NCBI RefSeq assembly: GCF_900104945.1
Contig: NZ_LT629736.1
Coordinates: forward strand, 2,755,001 to 2,819,000
Direction of reading: 5' to 3'
DNA: 64,000 nt
From: Halopseudomonas xinjiangensis
Lineage (GTDB): Bacteria; Pseudomonadota; Gammaproteobacteria; Pseudomonadales; Pseudomonadaceae
Part shown: positions 1-7,935 of the stretch, one piece after another
How positions within the stretch are numbered: position 1 is the first letter of the stretch
How the letters are laid out: every line of letters starts with the position of its first letter
Notes under the pieces: generated by a model
Databases searched by the model: none
The model's input: the letters and a program-made list of their open reading frames with translations, nothing else
Told to the model about the DNA's origin: nothing
Program-made: the position numbers and the translations under genes

Positions 1-12
1 TCAGGGAGGCGC

Positions 13-40
13 ATTCTACAGCAGCTCTCACCACTGTCAA
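13..40 (-). promoter_or_regulatory. Tandem stringent promoter 1 (leftward, distal copy)
   Basis: On the minus strand this reads TTGACA (35-40), a 16-base spacer, TAGAAT (13-18), then a GC-rich discriminator GCGCC. A perfect -35, a 16-base spacer and a GCGCC discriminator are the pattern of growth-rate and ppGpp-controlled rRNA or tRNA promoters. It fires out of the window; the start site should lie near base 6. Confidence 0.8.
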
Positions 41-117
41 CACCTTCCGTAAACCTCTTGATGAGTCGCCTCATCAACCCGCAAAGCCCGTTACCGCCAG
101 CCTTCACAGAGCGGCGC

Positions 118-145
118 ATTCTACGCCGTCCTTCCAGCCTGTCAA
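118..145 (-). promoter_or_regulatory. Tandem stringent promoter 2 (leftward)
   Basis: Minus strand: TTGACA (140-145), 16-base spacer, TAGAAT (118-123), discriminator GCGCC. The architecture is identical to the copy 105 bases downstream. The stretch just upstream (about 148-190) is AT-rich and could act as an UP element. Confidence 0.8.
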
Positions 146-215
146 CCCCTAAATTATCGCTAACTTATTGATTGTAAAGCGCTTTATTCAAAGCAGCTCG
201 ACTGGAGAGAGGCGC

Positions 216-243
216 ATTATAGGCCTCTGAGCAGGGCCGTCAA
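216..243 (-). promoter_or_regulatory. Tandem stringent promoter 3 (leftward, overlaps tyrS stop)
   Basis: Minus strand: TTGACG (238-243), 16-base spacer, TATAAT (216-221), discriminator GCGCC. The -35 hexamer overlaps the tyrS stop codon, so transcription of whatever lies to the left starts essentially inside the end of tyrS. In P. aeruginosa tyrZ is followed by a 16S rRNA gene (recalled, not searched), which fits these being rrn promoters. Confidence 0.8.
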
Positions 244-1439
244 GCGGTTTTCAGCTCGATGCGCGCGAACTTCTTCTTTCCGGCTTGGCAGACGTAGGAA
301 TTGCCCACTCGAAACATGAAATCCCGGTCCACTACTTCACCATCCACCCGCACCGAACCAGCAGATAGGAGATCCCGAGCAGCCGCCGCATTCTTGACCA
401 TGCCGGCTCGATTAAGGACGGCTGATACAGGGAGGTCTTCTTCGGACTGCACGACCACTTCCGGCAAGTCGTCCGGAAGCTCGCCGTCCTTGAGACGATT
501 TCCGGCGGAACGATGGGCGCTGGCCGCAGCTTCTTCACTATGAAAACGAGCTACCAGCTCTTCCGCTAGCTTTATCTTGATATCGCGAGGATTAGCGCCG
601 CGCTCTACGTCGGCACGATACCCCTCTATCTCCTCCATGCTGCGAAAGCTCAGCAGCTCGTAGTAGCGCCACATCAGCGTATCGGGCATGGAAACGATCT
701 TGTTGTACATTTCGCCAGGCAGGTCATTGATACCCACGTAATTACCCAGCGATTTGGACATCTTCTTCACGCCATCCAGCCCTTCCAATAGCGGCATGGT
801 GACGATGACTTGCGACTCCTGACCATACTGACGTTGTAATTCACGCCCCATGAGGAGATTGAACTTCTGATCGGTCCCGCCGAGCTCGACGTCCGCGCGC
901 ATCGCGACAGAGTCATACCCCTGAACCAGGGGATAAAGGAACTCATGAATTGCTATCGACTGCTCGCTCTTGTAGCGCTTATCGAAGTCGTCTCGCTCCA
1001 GCATTCGAGCCACGGTGTATTTGCCGGCCAGCTGAATCATGTCGGCAGCGCCAAGCTGATCCATCCACGTTGAATTGAACATGACCTCGGTCCGCTCGCG
1101 ATCGAGAATCTTGAACACTTGCTCTTTATAGGTCTCGGCATTCAAGACAACCTGCTCGCGAGTGAGCGGCTGACGCGTGACGTTCTTGCCCGACGGATCG
1201 CCGATCATTCCGGTGAAGTCACCTATGAGGAACATCACATGATGCCCAAGCTCCTGGAACTGGCGGAGCTTGTTGATGAGCACCGTATGACCCAGATGCA
1301 AGTCAGGCGCAGTCGGATCGAAGCCCGCCTTGATCCGCAACGGCTTGTTACGCTCAAGCTTTGCCCGCAACTCGTCTTCCACCAATACTTCACTCGCGCC
1401 ACGCTTGATCAGCGCCAGCTGCTCTTCAACCGACTTCAT
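240..1439 (-). CDS. tyrS: Tyrosyl-tRNA synthetase
   Basis: This class I aminoacyl-tRNA synthetase attaches tyrosine to tRNA-Tyr in the cytoplasm. The 399-residue protein has the HIGH-type signature HLGH at 48-51 and a KMSKS loop at 226-230. A C-terminal S4-like RNA-binding domain covers roughly residues 335-399. The length matches the shorter TyrZ-type enzymes of Pseudomonas rather than the 424-residue E. coli TyrS. The ATG start opens a typical N-terminus with no competing upstream start. It is transcribed away from mepM and toward the three tandem promoters at 13-243. Confidence is limited only by not knowing whether a second tyrosyl synthetase exists elsewhere. Confidence 0.96.
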   Translation of the reverse strand: MKSVEEQLALIKRGASEVLVEDELRAKLERNKPLRIKAGFDPTAPDLHLGHTVLINKLRQFQELGHHVMFLIGDFTGMIGDPSGKNVTRQPLTREQVVLNAETYKEQVFKILDRERTEVMFNSTWMDQLGAADMIQLAGKYTVARMLERDDFDKRYKSEQSIAIHEFLYPLVQGYDSVAMRADVELGGTDQKFNLLMGRELQRQYGQESQVIVTMPLLEGLDGVKKMSKSLGNYVGINDLPGEMYNKIVSMPDTLMWRYYELLSFRSMEEIEGYRADVERGANPRDIKIKLAEELVARFHSEEAAASAHRSAGNRLKDGELPDDLPEVVVQSEEDLPVSAVLNRAGMVKNAAAARDLLSAGSVRVDGEVVDRDFMFRVGNSYVCQAGKKKFARIELKTA

Positions 1440-1680
1440 CTATGCTTGATCCTGTGCTGCATCAGGGATGTGAAAAAGGCCACAAACCATACAATATTAC
1501 CGATTGAATTCAACTAAAGATCGCCGCGCAGCGGTCGACAATAAAATAGTGTCGGAAATACGTCACAAAAACCCGCTGTAAAAATGACAGACGGTGTCGA
1601 CAAAAACTTGCCAGATGCAGGTTTCGGTTATAATTTAGCGAGTTAGTCGACAATCCAAAGAATCAACCAGAAGAGCGCTT
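1440..1680. other. Divergent tyrS/mepM intergenic region with repeated GTCGACAA
   Basis: This is an AT-rich divergent control region. The octamer GTCGACAA occurs three times on the plus strand, at 1534-1541, 1596-1603 and 1646-1653. The last copy lies just downstream of the likely mepM -10 element. On the tyrS side only a weak promoter-like stretch was seen. Confidence 0.5.
1607..1634 (+). promoter_or_regulatory. Candidate mepM-anmK promoter
   Basis: A perfect -10 TATAAT lies at 1629-1634. A TTGCCA-like -35 near 1608-1613 gives a short spacer of 15 bases. The start site would fall about 40 bases before the mepM ATG. Confidence 0.5.
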
Positions 1681-3123
1681 ATGGCTTCTCACAAGACAAA
1701 AACGCCGCGATACCCGAAGAGCCACCTCGTGGCCGCCAGCGGTATCGCCGCCGCGCTGAGCATATTTCTGCTCGTCATTCCCACCACGGATGTCGAAGCG
1801 AAGAAGACATTCGTCCAGCTTGAGCTGGATCCGGCACAGCTCCAGTCGCAGGTAACGGCCGCGGCGGAGCTCGACAACCTTGTCAGCGACACCATCACCG
1901 CTGCGTCCCCGCTTGACCTTGCCAAGCCTATCGACGCTATGCAGGCTGAATCGGCGACAGCGGTCCTGCAGGCACTTGATGAGACTCCGGTCGCAGTTGC
2001 CGAGACCATCGCGCCGCAGCCCACCGACTGGGTCAGCGTTACCGTTGCGGCAGGCAACACCCTGTCCGTGCTATTCAGTCAGATAGGTCTTTCGTCAGGT
2101 ACATTGCACTCGGCGATGTCCAGCAAAGAGGCGCAGCGTTTCACCCGTCTCAACGTAGGCCAGGTGATAGAGTTCAAGCTCGACGAACAGGGCGATCTGC
2201 TCGCTATGCGGTCGAAGATCAATGATCTGGAGACTATCCGGCTCGATCGCGAAAGCGGGAAGTTCAAATTCAGCAAAGAGCTAATCGAACCAGAGGTTCA
2301 CACTCGATTCGCATCAGGGACGATCGACAGCTCCCTGTTTCTGTCCGCACAGCGTGCCGGGCTTTCGCATAACCTCACCATGCAAATGGCGAACGTCTTC
2401 GGCTACGACGTTGACTTCGCCCGTGAAATCCGCAAAGGCGATACATTCGAAGTGCTCTTCGAAGAGCTGCGTGTAGGCGACAAGACCGTCGGCAGCAAGA
2501 ATATCCTGGCGGCGCGCTTCGTCAATCGCGGCAAGACGTTCACTGCGGTTCGCTATACCGATAAACAAGGATATAGCAGCTATTACCGGGCCGATGGCAC
2601 GAGCATGCGCAAAGCATTCATCCGTACGCCGGTGGAATTCGCCCGCATCAGCTCGCGCTTCAATCCCGGTCGCCGCCACCCGGTCCTCAACAAGATCCGC
2701 GCGCACAAGGGGGTTGATTATGCAGCGGCTACCGGCACGCCGATCAAAGCCACCGGCGATGGCCGCGTCGTTCATGTGGGACGCAAGGGCGGTTACGGCA
2801 ACACCGTGGTGATTAAGCACGGTCAGAAATACCAGACCCTCTACGCTCACATGGTTCGATACGCCAAAGGCATCGCCCCCGGCAAAAACGTCTCGCAGGG
2901 ACAGGTCATCGGATACGTTGGAATGACGGGATTGGCTACCGGCCCGCATCTGCACTACGAGTTCCGCATCAACGGTGCCCATGTCGACCCGTTGAGCGTG
3001 AAACTGCCAGCGTCCGATCCGATCGCAGCCTCCGAGCGAACCGCCTTCCTGGCGCTTAGCAAAAAACTGATGGCCAACCTCGACCAGCACGGGGACACCC
3101 AGCTGGCGATGTTGCAGGAGTAA
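1681..3123 (+). CDS. mepM: M23 (LytM-type) peptidoglycan endopeptidase, MepM-like
   Basis: This is a periplasmic or membrane-anchored murein DD-endopeptidase expected to cleave peptide cross-links and make room for new peptidoglycan. The 480 residues contain an N-terminal membrane segment (about 17-35), a central OapA/LysM-like region (about 115-200) and a C-terminal M23 domain (about 325-440). The zinc ligands and catalytic residues are visible: H342 and D346 in HKGVD, H390 in LYAHM, and H423/H425 in GPHLHYEF. The stop codon overlaps the anmK start by one base (TAATG), indicating translational coupling. Wall cleavage is thereby paired with recycling of the released sugar. Confidence 0.93.
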   Translation: MASHKTKTPRYPKSHLVAASGIAAALSIFLLVIPTTDVEAKKTFVQLELDPAQLQSQVTAAAELDNLVSDTITAASPLDLAKPIDAMQAESATAVLQALDETPVAVAETIAPQPTDWVSVTVAAGNTLSVLFSQIGLSSGTLHSAMSSKEAQRFTRLNVGQVIEFKLDEQGDLLAMRSKINDLETIRLDRESGKFKFSKELIEPEVHTRFASGTIDSSLFLSAQRAGLSHNLTMQMANVFGYDVDFAREIRKGDTFEVLFEELRVGDKTVGSKNILAARFVNRGKTFTAVRYTDKQGYSSYYRADGTSMRKAFIRTPVEFARISSRFNPGRRHPVLNKIRAHKGVDYAAATGTPIKATGDGRVVHVGRKGGYGNTVVIKHGQKYQTLYAHMVRYAKGIAPGKNVSQGQVIGYVGMTGLATGPHLHYEFRINGAHVDPLSVKLPASDPIAASERTAFLALSKKLMANLDQHGDTQLAMLQE

Positions 3124-4229
3124 TGCCTTCGTTGCATGTCGGTATCATGTCAGGCACGAGCCTGGATGGTATCGACATTGCAGTTGCTTCATTGGATAGT
3201 GATCATCGAAGCGCCGAGCTGCTCGGTGCTATCTGTCTTCCCCTCCCGCCTGAACTCAAAACGCAACTGCTCGATCTCTGCCAGCCAGGCACAGACGAAG
3301 TTCGGCGCGCCGCAGCAGCCGGACAAGCCTGGGCGCGGCTGGCCGCAGAAGGCGTTGCAACGCTGCTGATGCGCTGCAATCTCCAAGCAGCCGACATCCT
3401 GACTATCGGCAGCCACGGACAGACTATCCGCCACCACCCTGAATTGGGGTTCAGCCTGCAGATCGGCGCGCCCGCCCTGCTCGCCGAGCTCACAGGGATC
3501 ACAGTGATTACCGACTTCCGAAGCCGGGACGTAGCGGCCGGCGGGCAAGGTGCGCCACTGGTACCGGCGTTCCACGACTGGTTATTGAGTGATCCCAACG
3601 CAACGCGGGTACTGGTCAACATCGGAGGCTTCGCCAACCTCACGATTTTGCAGCCCGGTCTATCCGTCACCGGTTTCGACAGCGGGCCTGGCAACGTGCT
3701 GATGGACGCTTGGTGTGCTCTACATACCGGTCGTGCCTTCGATGCTGGCGGCGCATGGGCCAGCCGAGGCCGACCGATCCCTCCGCTACTTGCCAGCATG
3801 TTGGCGGACCCTTATTTTTCCAAGACAGGGCCGAAGAGCACTGGACGAGAATATTTCAATCAGGCGTGGCTGAAAGCCAGGCTGCAGGGCTTTCCGTTTC
3901 AGCCGGAGGCAGTCGATGTTCAAGCCACCTTGCTGGAACTGACCGCGCAAACCATCGCCGCTGCCGCCAATGAGCATAATGTCGCCGGGGGGGATCTGTT
4001 CATCTGCGGCGGAGGCGCTCGTAACGACTATCTGATGCTAAGGCTACAACAATTGCTGAGCGATGCATCGGTAAGGTCTACCGAAGCGCTGGGCGTGGAT
4101 CCCGACTGGATGGAGGCGATGGCATTCGCCTGGCTGGCGTCGCGTTGTATTTCAGGCAGGCCGGGAAATCTACCTGCGGTTACCGGCGCGCGCGGCCCCC
4201 GCGTGCTGGGGGCGATCTACCAGGCGTGA
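3123..4229 (+). CDS. anmK: Anhydro-N-acetylmuramic acid kinase
   Basis: The enzyme phosphorylates 1,6-anhydro-MurNAc, released by lytic transglycosylases, to MurNAc-6-phosphate for cell-wall recycling in the cytoplasm. The 368-residue protein opens with the family signature GIMSGTSLDGID, and the central VNIGGFANL block is typical of the ASKHA-like sugar kinase fold. The length matches the family. The start overlaps the mepM stop by one base, so the two are co-translated. Its 3' end converges on erpA with only four bases between the stops, and no terminator hairpin fits there. Confidence 0.95.
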   Translation: MPSLHVGIMSGTSLDGIDIAVASLDSDHRSAELLGAICLPLPPELKTQLLDLCQPGTDEVRRAAAAGQAWARLAAEGVATLLMRCNLQAADILTIGSHGQTIRHHPELGFSLQIGAPALLAELTGITVITDFRSRDVAAGGQGAPLVPAFHDWLLSDPNATRVLVNIGGFANLTILQPGLSVTGFDSGPGNVLMDAWCALHTGRAFDAGGAWASRGRPIPPLLASMLADPYFSKTGPKSTGREYFNQAWLKARLQGFPFQPEAVDVQATLLELTAQTIAAAANEHNVAGGDLFICGGGARNDYLMLRLQQLLSDASVRSTEALGVDPDWMEAMAFAWLASRCISGRPGNLPAVTGARGPRVLGAIYQA

Positions 4230-4233
4230 GCGC

Positions 4234-4587
4234 TTAGACTGAAAACGACGAGCCGCAACCGCACGTAGTTGTCGCGTTAGGATTGTTGATCACGAAGCGA
4301 GAGCCCTCGAGCCCTTCCTGATAGTCCACCTCGGAACCGGCAAGATACTGGAAGCTCATCGGATCCACCACCAGGCGAACCCCCTCGCGCTCAACGATGG
4401 TGTCATCCTCTGCCATTTCGTCATCAAACGTGAAGCCGTACTGGAAACCGGAACAACCACCTCCCGTTACGAAGACACGCAGGCTCAGCCTGTCGTTGCC
4501 CTCTTCCTCGATGAGCGAGCGAACCTTGCCGACCGCATTGTCGGAGAAAATAAGGGGAGTCGGGGTGAAGACTTCAGCAGTAGACAT
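4234..4587 (-). CDS. erpA: Iron-sulfur cluster insertion protein ErpA
   Basis: ErpA is an A-type carrier that delivers Fe-S clusters to apoproteins such as the isoprenoid enzymes IspG and IspH. The 117-residue protein keeps the three cluster-binding cysteines: C45 in GGGCSGF, and C109 and C111 in CGCGSSFSV at the C-terminus. A GGAGG ribosome site sits four bases before the ATG. It has its own near-consensus promoter at 4629-4657, so it can be transcribed independently of the upstream bactofilin gene. Confidence 0.96.
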   Translation of the reverse strand: MSTAEVFTPTPLIFSDNAVGKVRSLIEEEGNDRLSLRVFVTGGGCSGFQYGFTFDDEMAEDDTIVEREGVRLVVDPMSFQYLAGSEVDYQEGLEGSRFVINNPNATTTCGCGSSFSV

Positions 4588-4628
4588 GCAACCTCCAGCG
4601 ACTAGCGTCGCAGCACAACAGGTCGAAC

Positions 4629-4657
4629 ATTATCCTTTTCCCGAGTCTTTTGGTCAA
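4629..4657 (-). promoter_or_regulatory. erpA promoter
   Basis: Minus strand: TTGACC (4652-4657), a 17-base spacer, GATAAT (4629-4634). It lies immediately after the bactofilin gene and about 42 bases before the erpA ATG. No clear IscR-type box was recognised by eye. Confidence 0.75.
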
Positions 4658-4660
4658 CTA

Positions 4661-5077
4661 TTAACCGGGCTCAACGTCTGCAACCGAGGTATTTCGACTC
4701 ACCTGTTCCGGCGCGCCAACGTAATGCAATTGACCGCTTATCTGCGCGCCGATCACCATTTCCATGGCCTGGTAATACAGATCGCCGGTAATCCGAGCCT
4801 TGGTATCGAGCTCCAGATGCTCCAACGCATGAACGTCACCTACCACCTGGCCGTTCACTAACACGCTAGGCGCCTTGATGATGCCTTCGACATAACCATG
4901 CTCGCTGACCCGAACCAGACCCTGATCCGTCTCGATGTCACCTATGATACGACCGTCCACCTGCAAGGCACCGGTGAACCGCACGTCGCCGCGCAGCTCG
5001 GCTTCCTGAGCAATAATGGTGGTCTTGCCGCTGAATTGACCGATATCGGCCCGCTTGTGTTTATCGTTTCCAAACAT
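4661..5077 (-). CDS. Bactofilin family cytoskeletal protein
   Basis: Bactofilins form non-nucleotide-dependent filaments that localise wall-modifying or polysaccharide machinery. The protein shows the polymer-forming beta-helix core, with repeating short G-D-I/V, G-x-I/V and V-x-G turns from about residue 15 to 115. The chosen ATG at 5077 gives 138 residues; an in-frame ATG at 5122 would add 15 residues (153 total). Both have possible ribosome sites (AAGG five bases before the inner ATG, GAAGG before the outer). The inner start gives the usual short polar tail before the core. In Pseudomonas the gene normally follows the DUF6776 gene directly; here two extra genes intervene. Confidence 0.85.
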   Translation of the reverse strand: MFGNDKHKRADIGQFSGKTTIIAQEAELRGDVRFTGALQVDGRIIGDIETDQGLVRVSEHGYVEGIIKAPSVLVNGQVVGDVHALEHLELDTKARITGDLYYQAMEMVIGAQISGQLHYVGAPEQVSRNTSVADVEPG

Positions 5078-5329
5078 CGGAACCTTGCTCCCCTTTCCGC
5101 CCGCTCGATACTGAGCGGACATGTTACCTTCATTCGGCCAAATGCAACGCCATCCGGATTGTATTTCGTGCTCCAGGTGGACCTGCGAAAACGCAGCTTC
5201 ATCTTACAACGCAGCCAACCCTATTTCTGTGTGCTGCGGCTCAAAGGCAGAGCGCCTGACGCCGGCGCGCAACGGGGAGCGACGCGCCGACCGACCTACC
5301 AGGCTTAACCCACGCAGCACATCGTCTAG

Positions 5330-6310
5330 CTAGGCTTTCCGCACAGAGTTGGCGGGAAACCATTTCCGCACAGCCGCTTTCAGCTTGGTGAATCCTTTCG
5401 TACGAACCAAGGCTCCCGTGCGCACAGCGTTGGCCTTGAGCAAGGAGAGTTCGCCGGGCCTGTACATCTCGTTGGTCTCGATGCAGTAAACAGGCTTGCC
5501 TGTTAGCGACATGATTTCGATCGCCTGCTTCTTTTCGCTTTCGATGAACAGGCGTGCCAGAGGCTCCTTCGAGTAGATCTCGGCTTTGAATTTGTGATGG
5601 ATGTTCAAGCGACGCCGCTCTTCAGCAGTTGGAAGGTCGAGCATGTGCAACTTGCCATAGCGAACGCCGTGGCGCTCAAGCCAGTCCTCGGTCTGAGCGC
5701 GATATTTTTCCAGGCGACTGGTCACCAGATGTCCCACTTCGACTGACGGGATAAATAGCGGGTGCGTTTTACCGAGAAAGCTCAGGTAATTCGGTCCGTC
5801 GTCATTTTCTTCATTGGTCGGATCGACGCAAAGCACGCCATCGATATCGAGACAGGCCTGGGCAAGATAGGGATGATGCATGATGTTCCACTCGAACATC
5901 CGTGGTTGTTCGACCAACTCGAAGTGGACGTCGACCATGTGCCGATTGTTCTTCTCGGCAAAAGCGGCAAGCGTGACCACCTCCCCGGAAAACGCTGCCT
6001 TCACCTCTTCGACAGCATCGCGCAGCGAGTTGCCCGAACAGATACTGTCATCCACCAACAAGATCTTCTTCGCGTCCCGCGGGCGAGTGAGCGAAGCGTG
6101 CTTGTAGGTGCGGGTCTTGCCTTTCTTCAGTTCGTCGTTACGCAGGAACGACTGGACATCGGTCAACGGAATGTTGAGCTTGAGCGCTATGATACTCGCC
6201 GCGAGCATGCCGCTTCGTGGTATCCCTACCACCAGCTCTATGTCGTTGGGTATCTGGCATGCGCCCGCGGTACTGAGCCGCGACAGATCGTTCAAGCTTC
6301 TGTAATTCAT
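5330..6310 (-). CDS. Type I phosphoribosyltransferase fused to a HAD-like phosphatase domain
   Basis: The 326-residue protein has two enzyme-like domains. Residues 1 to about 145 are a classical type I phosphoribosyltransferase: the pyrophosphate loop is GIPRSG near 29-34 and the PRPP loop ILLVDDSICSGNSL is near 83-96. Residues about 150-275 resemble a HAD hydrolase: D155-x-D157 in LDIDGVLC (motif I), T197/S198 (motif II), a lysine near 242-248 (motif III) and an acidic pair near E257/E259 (motif IV). The ATG at 6310 is preceded by AAGGAG at good spacing, better than an upstream TTG. It follows a GT4 gene by 30 bases on the same strand. A role in adding ribose phosphate to a glycan or small acceptor and then dephosphorylating it is inference; the substrate is unknown. 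Confidence 0.75.
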   Translation of the reverse strand: MNYRSLNDLSRLSTAGACQIPNDIELVVGIPRSGMLAASIIALKLNIPLTDVQSFLRNDELKKGKTRTYKHASLTRPRDAKKILLVDDSICSGNSLRDAVEEVKAAFSGEVVTLAAFAEKNNRHMVDVHFELVEQPRMFEWNIMHHPYLAQACLDIDGVLCVDPTNEENDDGPNYLSFLGKTHPLFIPSVEVGHLVTSRLEKYRAQTEDWLERHGVRYGKLHMLDLPTAEERRRLNIHHKFKAEIYSKEPLARLFIESEKKQAIEIMSLTGKPVYCIETNEMYRPGELSLLKANAVRTGALVRTKGFTKLKAAVRKWFPANSVRKA

Positions 6311-6340
6311 GACTACTCCTTGCTTCAAAGCGGTAGAGGG

Positions 6341-7627
6341 TTACTCCTGCGGATAACTCCCGCATAGCTGCCTTGCACTGTTTGGCTTGACTGAATAGGG
6401 CGCCAGCACCTCTTCGTAGAGCGCCTGGTACTGGCGAGCGATCACTCGGCTGTCGAACTGACGGACGATCTTTTCCCGGGCGTTTCGAGCCATTTCGTCG
6501 TAGCTCTCCGAATGCGCGACCCATTCGACACCGTCTGCGAGACTCCGTGCCTCAAAAGGCTGCGCCTTGAAGCCGTCCTCTAGGTGGGTGACGATATCCT
6601 TGGGTCCAGTCGCATCGAAACAGACCACTGGCGTGCCGCAACCCATCGCTTCGGCAAGCGTTTTGCCAAATGCTTCCATCAGACTGGGTGCGACGAATAC
6701 ATCGGCAGCGGAATACAGCAGGCGTAGAGAAATACTGTCGTGGAGGAAGCCGAACGAGGTGTAATCGAAGCCCAGGCGGTCAATGATCGATTGCTCGAGC
6801 TTGCCGAAGAAACACAGGTGGTACTGCTCCGGATCGAGAAATTCAAGTGACTCAAGGTATTTACCGAAGCCCTTGTATGGATCGCGCGCATTCGTCGAGC
6901 CGGCCAGCACGATCTTCTTGCCCGTTTCGATGCCCAGCATCTTCCGCGCGATCTGCTTGTCGACCGGGAAAAATTCCGCGCTGTCGACGTTATTCGAAAT
7001 CGTGCGGACGTCGACATCATGGAATAGCTGACTGCGCCTTGCCTGCTCGGTCAACCAGGTACTGATGCCGACCACCTTCAGCGAAGCGGGCAGATATTTT
7101 TTCTTGCGGTTGAGCACGAAGCGCGACAGGTCCAGATCCGAGCGGCTGCCAAGCTGGTCACAGCTGCCGCACCCCGTCTCGAACTTCTCGCAGCCCATCG
7201 AGTAGTGGCAGCCACCCGTCATGGGCCACATGTCACGCATGGTCCAGATCAACGGCTTGTCGATTTTGGCGAGATGCTTCATGTCGATGAAACCAGCGTT
7301 GATCCAATGCAGATGGATGACGTCCGCGGCGCGGTATTCGGCGCTTCGCGTAAAATCTGCGCCCAACAAGCCGGTGCTGAACATGCCTGAGCTACGCTTG
7401 GGGTAGAAGCTGGCCAGCGATTGGTCTGCCTGACTCCGGGCGAGACTTGCAACCATTTGAAGCTTGTTGGTGTTGGTCGAGGCGACCGATTCATCGCCGT
7501 GTGTGGCCCGGCTATTGGTATAGACAACCGAATCGATCCCGATCGAGCGCATCGCCTGGTGTAACCAGTAGGCACCCCTCGCCGCGCCACCGGTGAGTTC
7601 ACCAGCCACTACGTGCATTACCTTCAT
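6341..7627 (-). CDS. GT4-family glycosyltransferase
   Basis: This is a retaining GT-B glycosyltransferase of 428 residues, probably cytoplasmic or membrane-associated and acting on a surface polysaccharide or lipid-linked glycan. The N-terminal acceptor domain opens with HVVAGELTGGAARGAYWLH. A cysteine-rich stretch around residues 140-160 (GGCHYSMGCEKFETGCGSC) is shared with WcaC-like capsule transferases. The donor domain carries the EX7E motif in MEAFGKTLAEAMGCGTPVV. The ATG is preceded by GGGAG. The stop lies 30 bases before the phosphoribosyltransferase-HAD gene, suggesting one transcript. The sugar and acceptor cannot be read from sequence. GC content looks lower than the flanking argC block, by eye only. 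Confidence 0.85.
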   Translation of the reverse strand: MKVMHVVAGELTGGAARGAYWLHQAMRSIGIDSVVYTNSRATHGDESVASTNTNKLQMVASLARSQADQSLASFYPKRSSGMFSTGLLGADFTRSAEYRAADVIHLHWINAGFIDMKHLAKIDKPLIWTMRDMWPMTGGCHYSMGCEKFETGCGSCDQLGSRSDLDLSRFVLNRKKKYLPASLKVVGISTWLTEQARRSQLFHDVDVRTISNNVDSAEFFPVDKQIARKMLGIETGKKIVLAGSTNARDPYKGFGKYLESLEFLDPEQYHLCFFGKLEQSIIDRLGFDYTSFGFLHDSISLRLLYSAADVFVAPSLMEAFGKTLAEAMGCGTPVVCFDATGPKDIVTHLEDGFKAQPFEARSLADGVEWVAHSESYDEMARNAREKIVRQFDSRVIARQYQALYEEVLAPYSVKPNSARQLCGSYPQE

Positions 7628-7935
7628 CCGCTCCCTGCCCTCCTGATCTTATAAATGCTCCCTGCCTTTCCTGGGGAACTACTGGTGCTTGGCGCTGGAT
7701 ATCTTGTTACAAAGCTTAGTAACCATTGTGGCGCGGTGGTTCCATTGGCGTGCCAGCATTAGGACAGCCTCGGGCAAACGCGCCCCTTGCGCGCGGCTAT
7801 GCATGGATGGACCGAGTGTCGAAATGCTCCAACACAGAGCGAGGGAGAAAGCGTCCGATCGGTCGGTTCGACGAATGACAACGAAGGCGGGAGGGGGCAC
7901 ACACGGAGGGGCCGGTTTGACGGTGGCGTGGCCGG
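7628..7935. other. 308-base region upstream of the glycosyltransferase gene
   Basis: No convincing gene was found. The region contains a direct repeat GCTCCCTGCC (7630-7639 and 7657-7666), which on the minus strand duplicates the purine-rich ribosome-site stretch. It also has a small inverted repeat GTTAC-N8-GTAAC at 7706-7723. No near-consensus promoter or T-tract terminator was recognised. A possible 73-codon minus-strand frame (7679-7900) has no good start or family resemblance. Confidence 0.45.

Noticed and set aside
5078-5122. Fifteen-residue N-terminal extension of bactofilin from the ATG at 5122
   Set aside because: The inner ATG gives a more typical bactofilin; the outer start remains possible but was not chosen.
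7679-7900. 73-codon minus-strand frame in the intergenic region
   Set aside because: No ribosome site, no recognisable sequence; could be real but unsupported.
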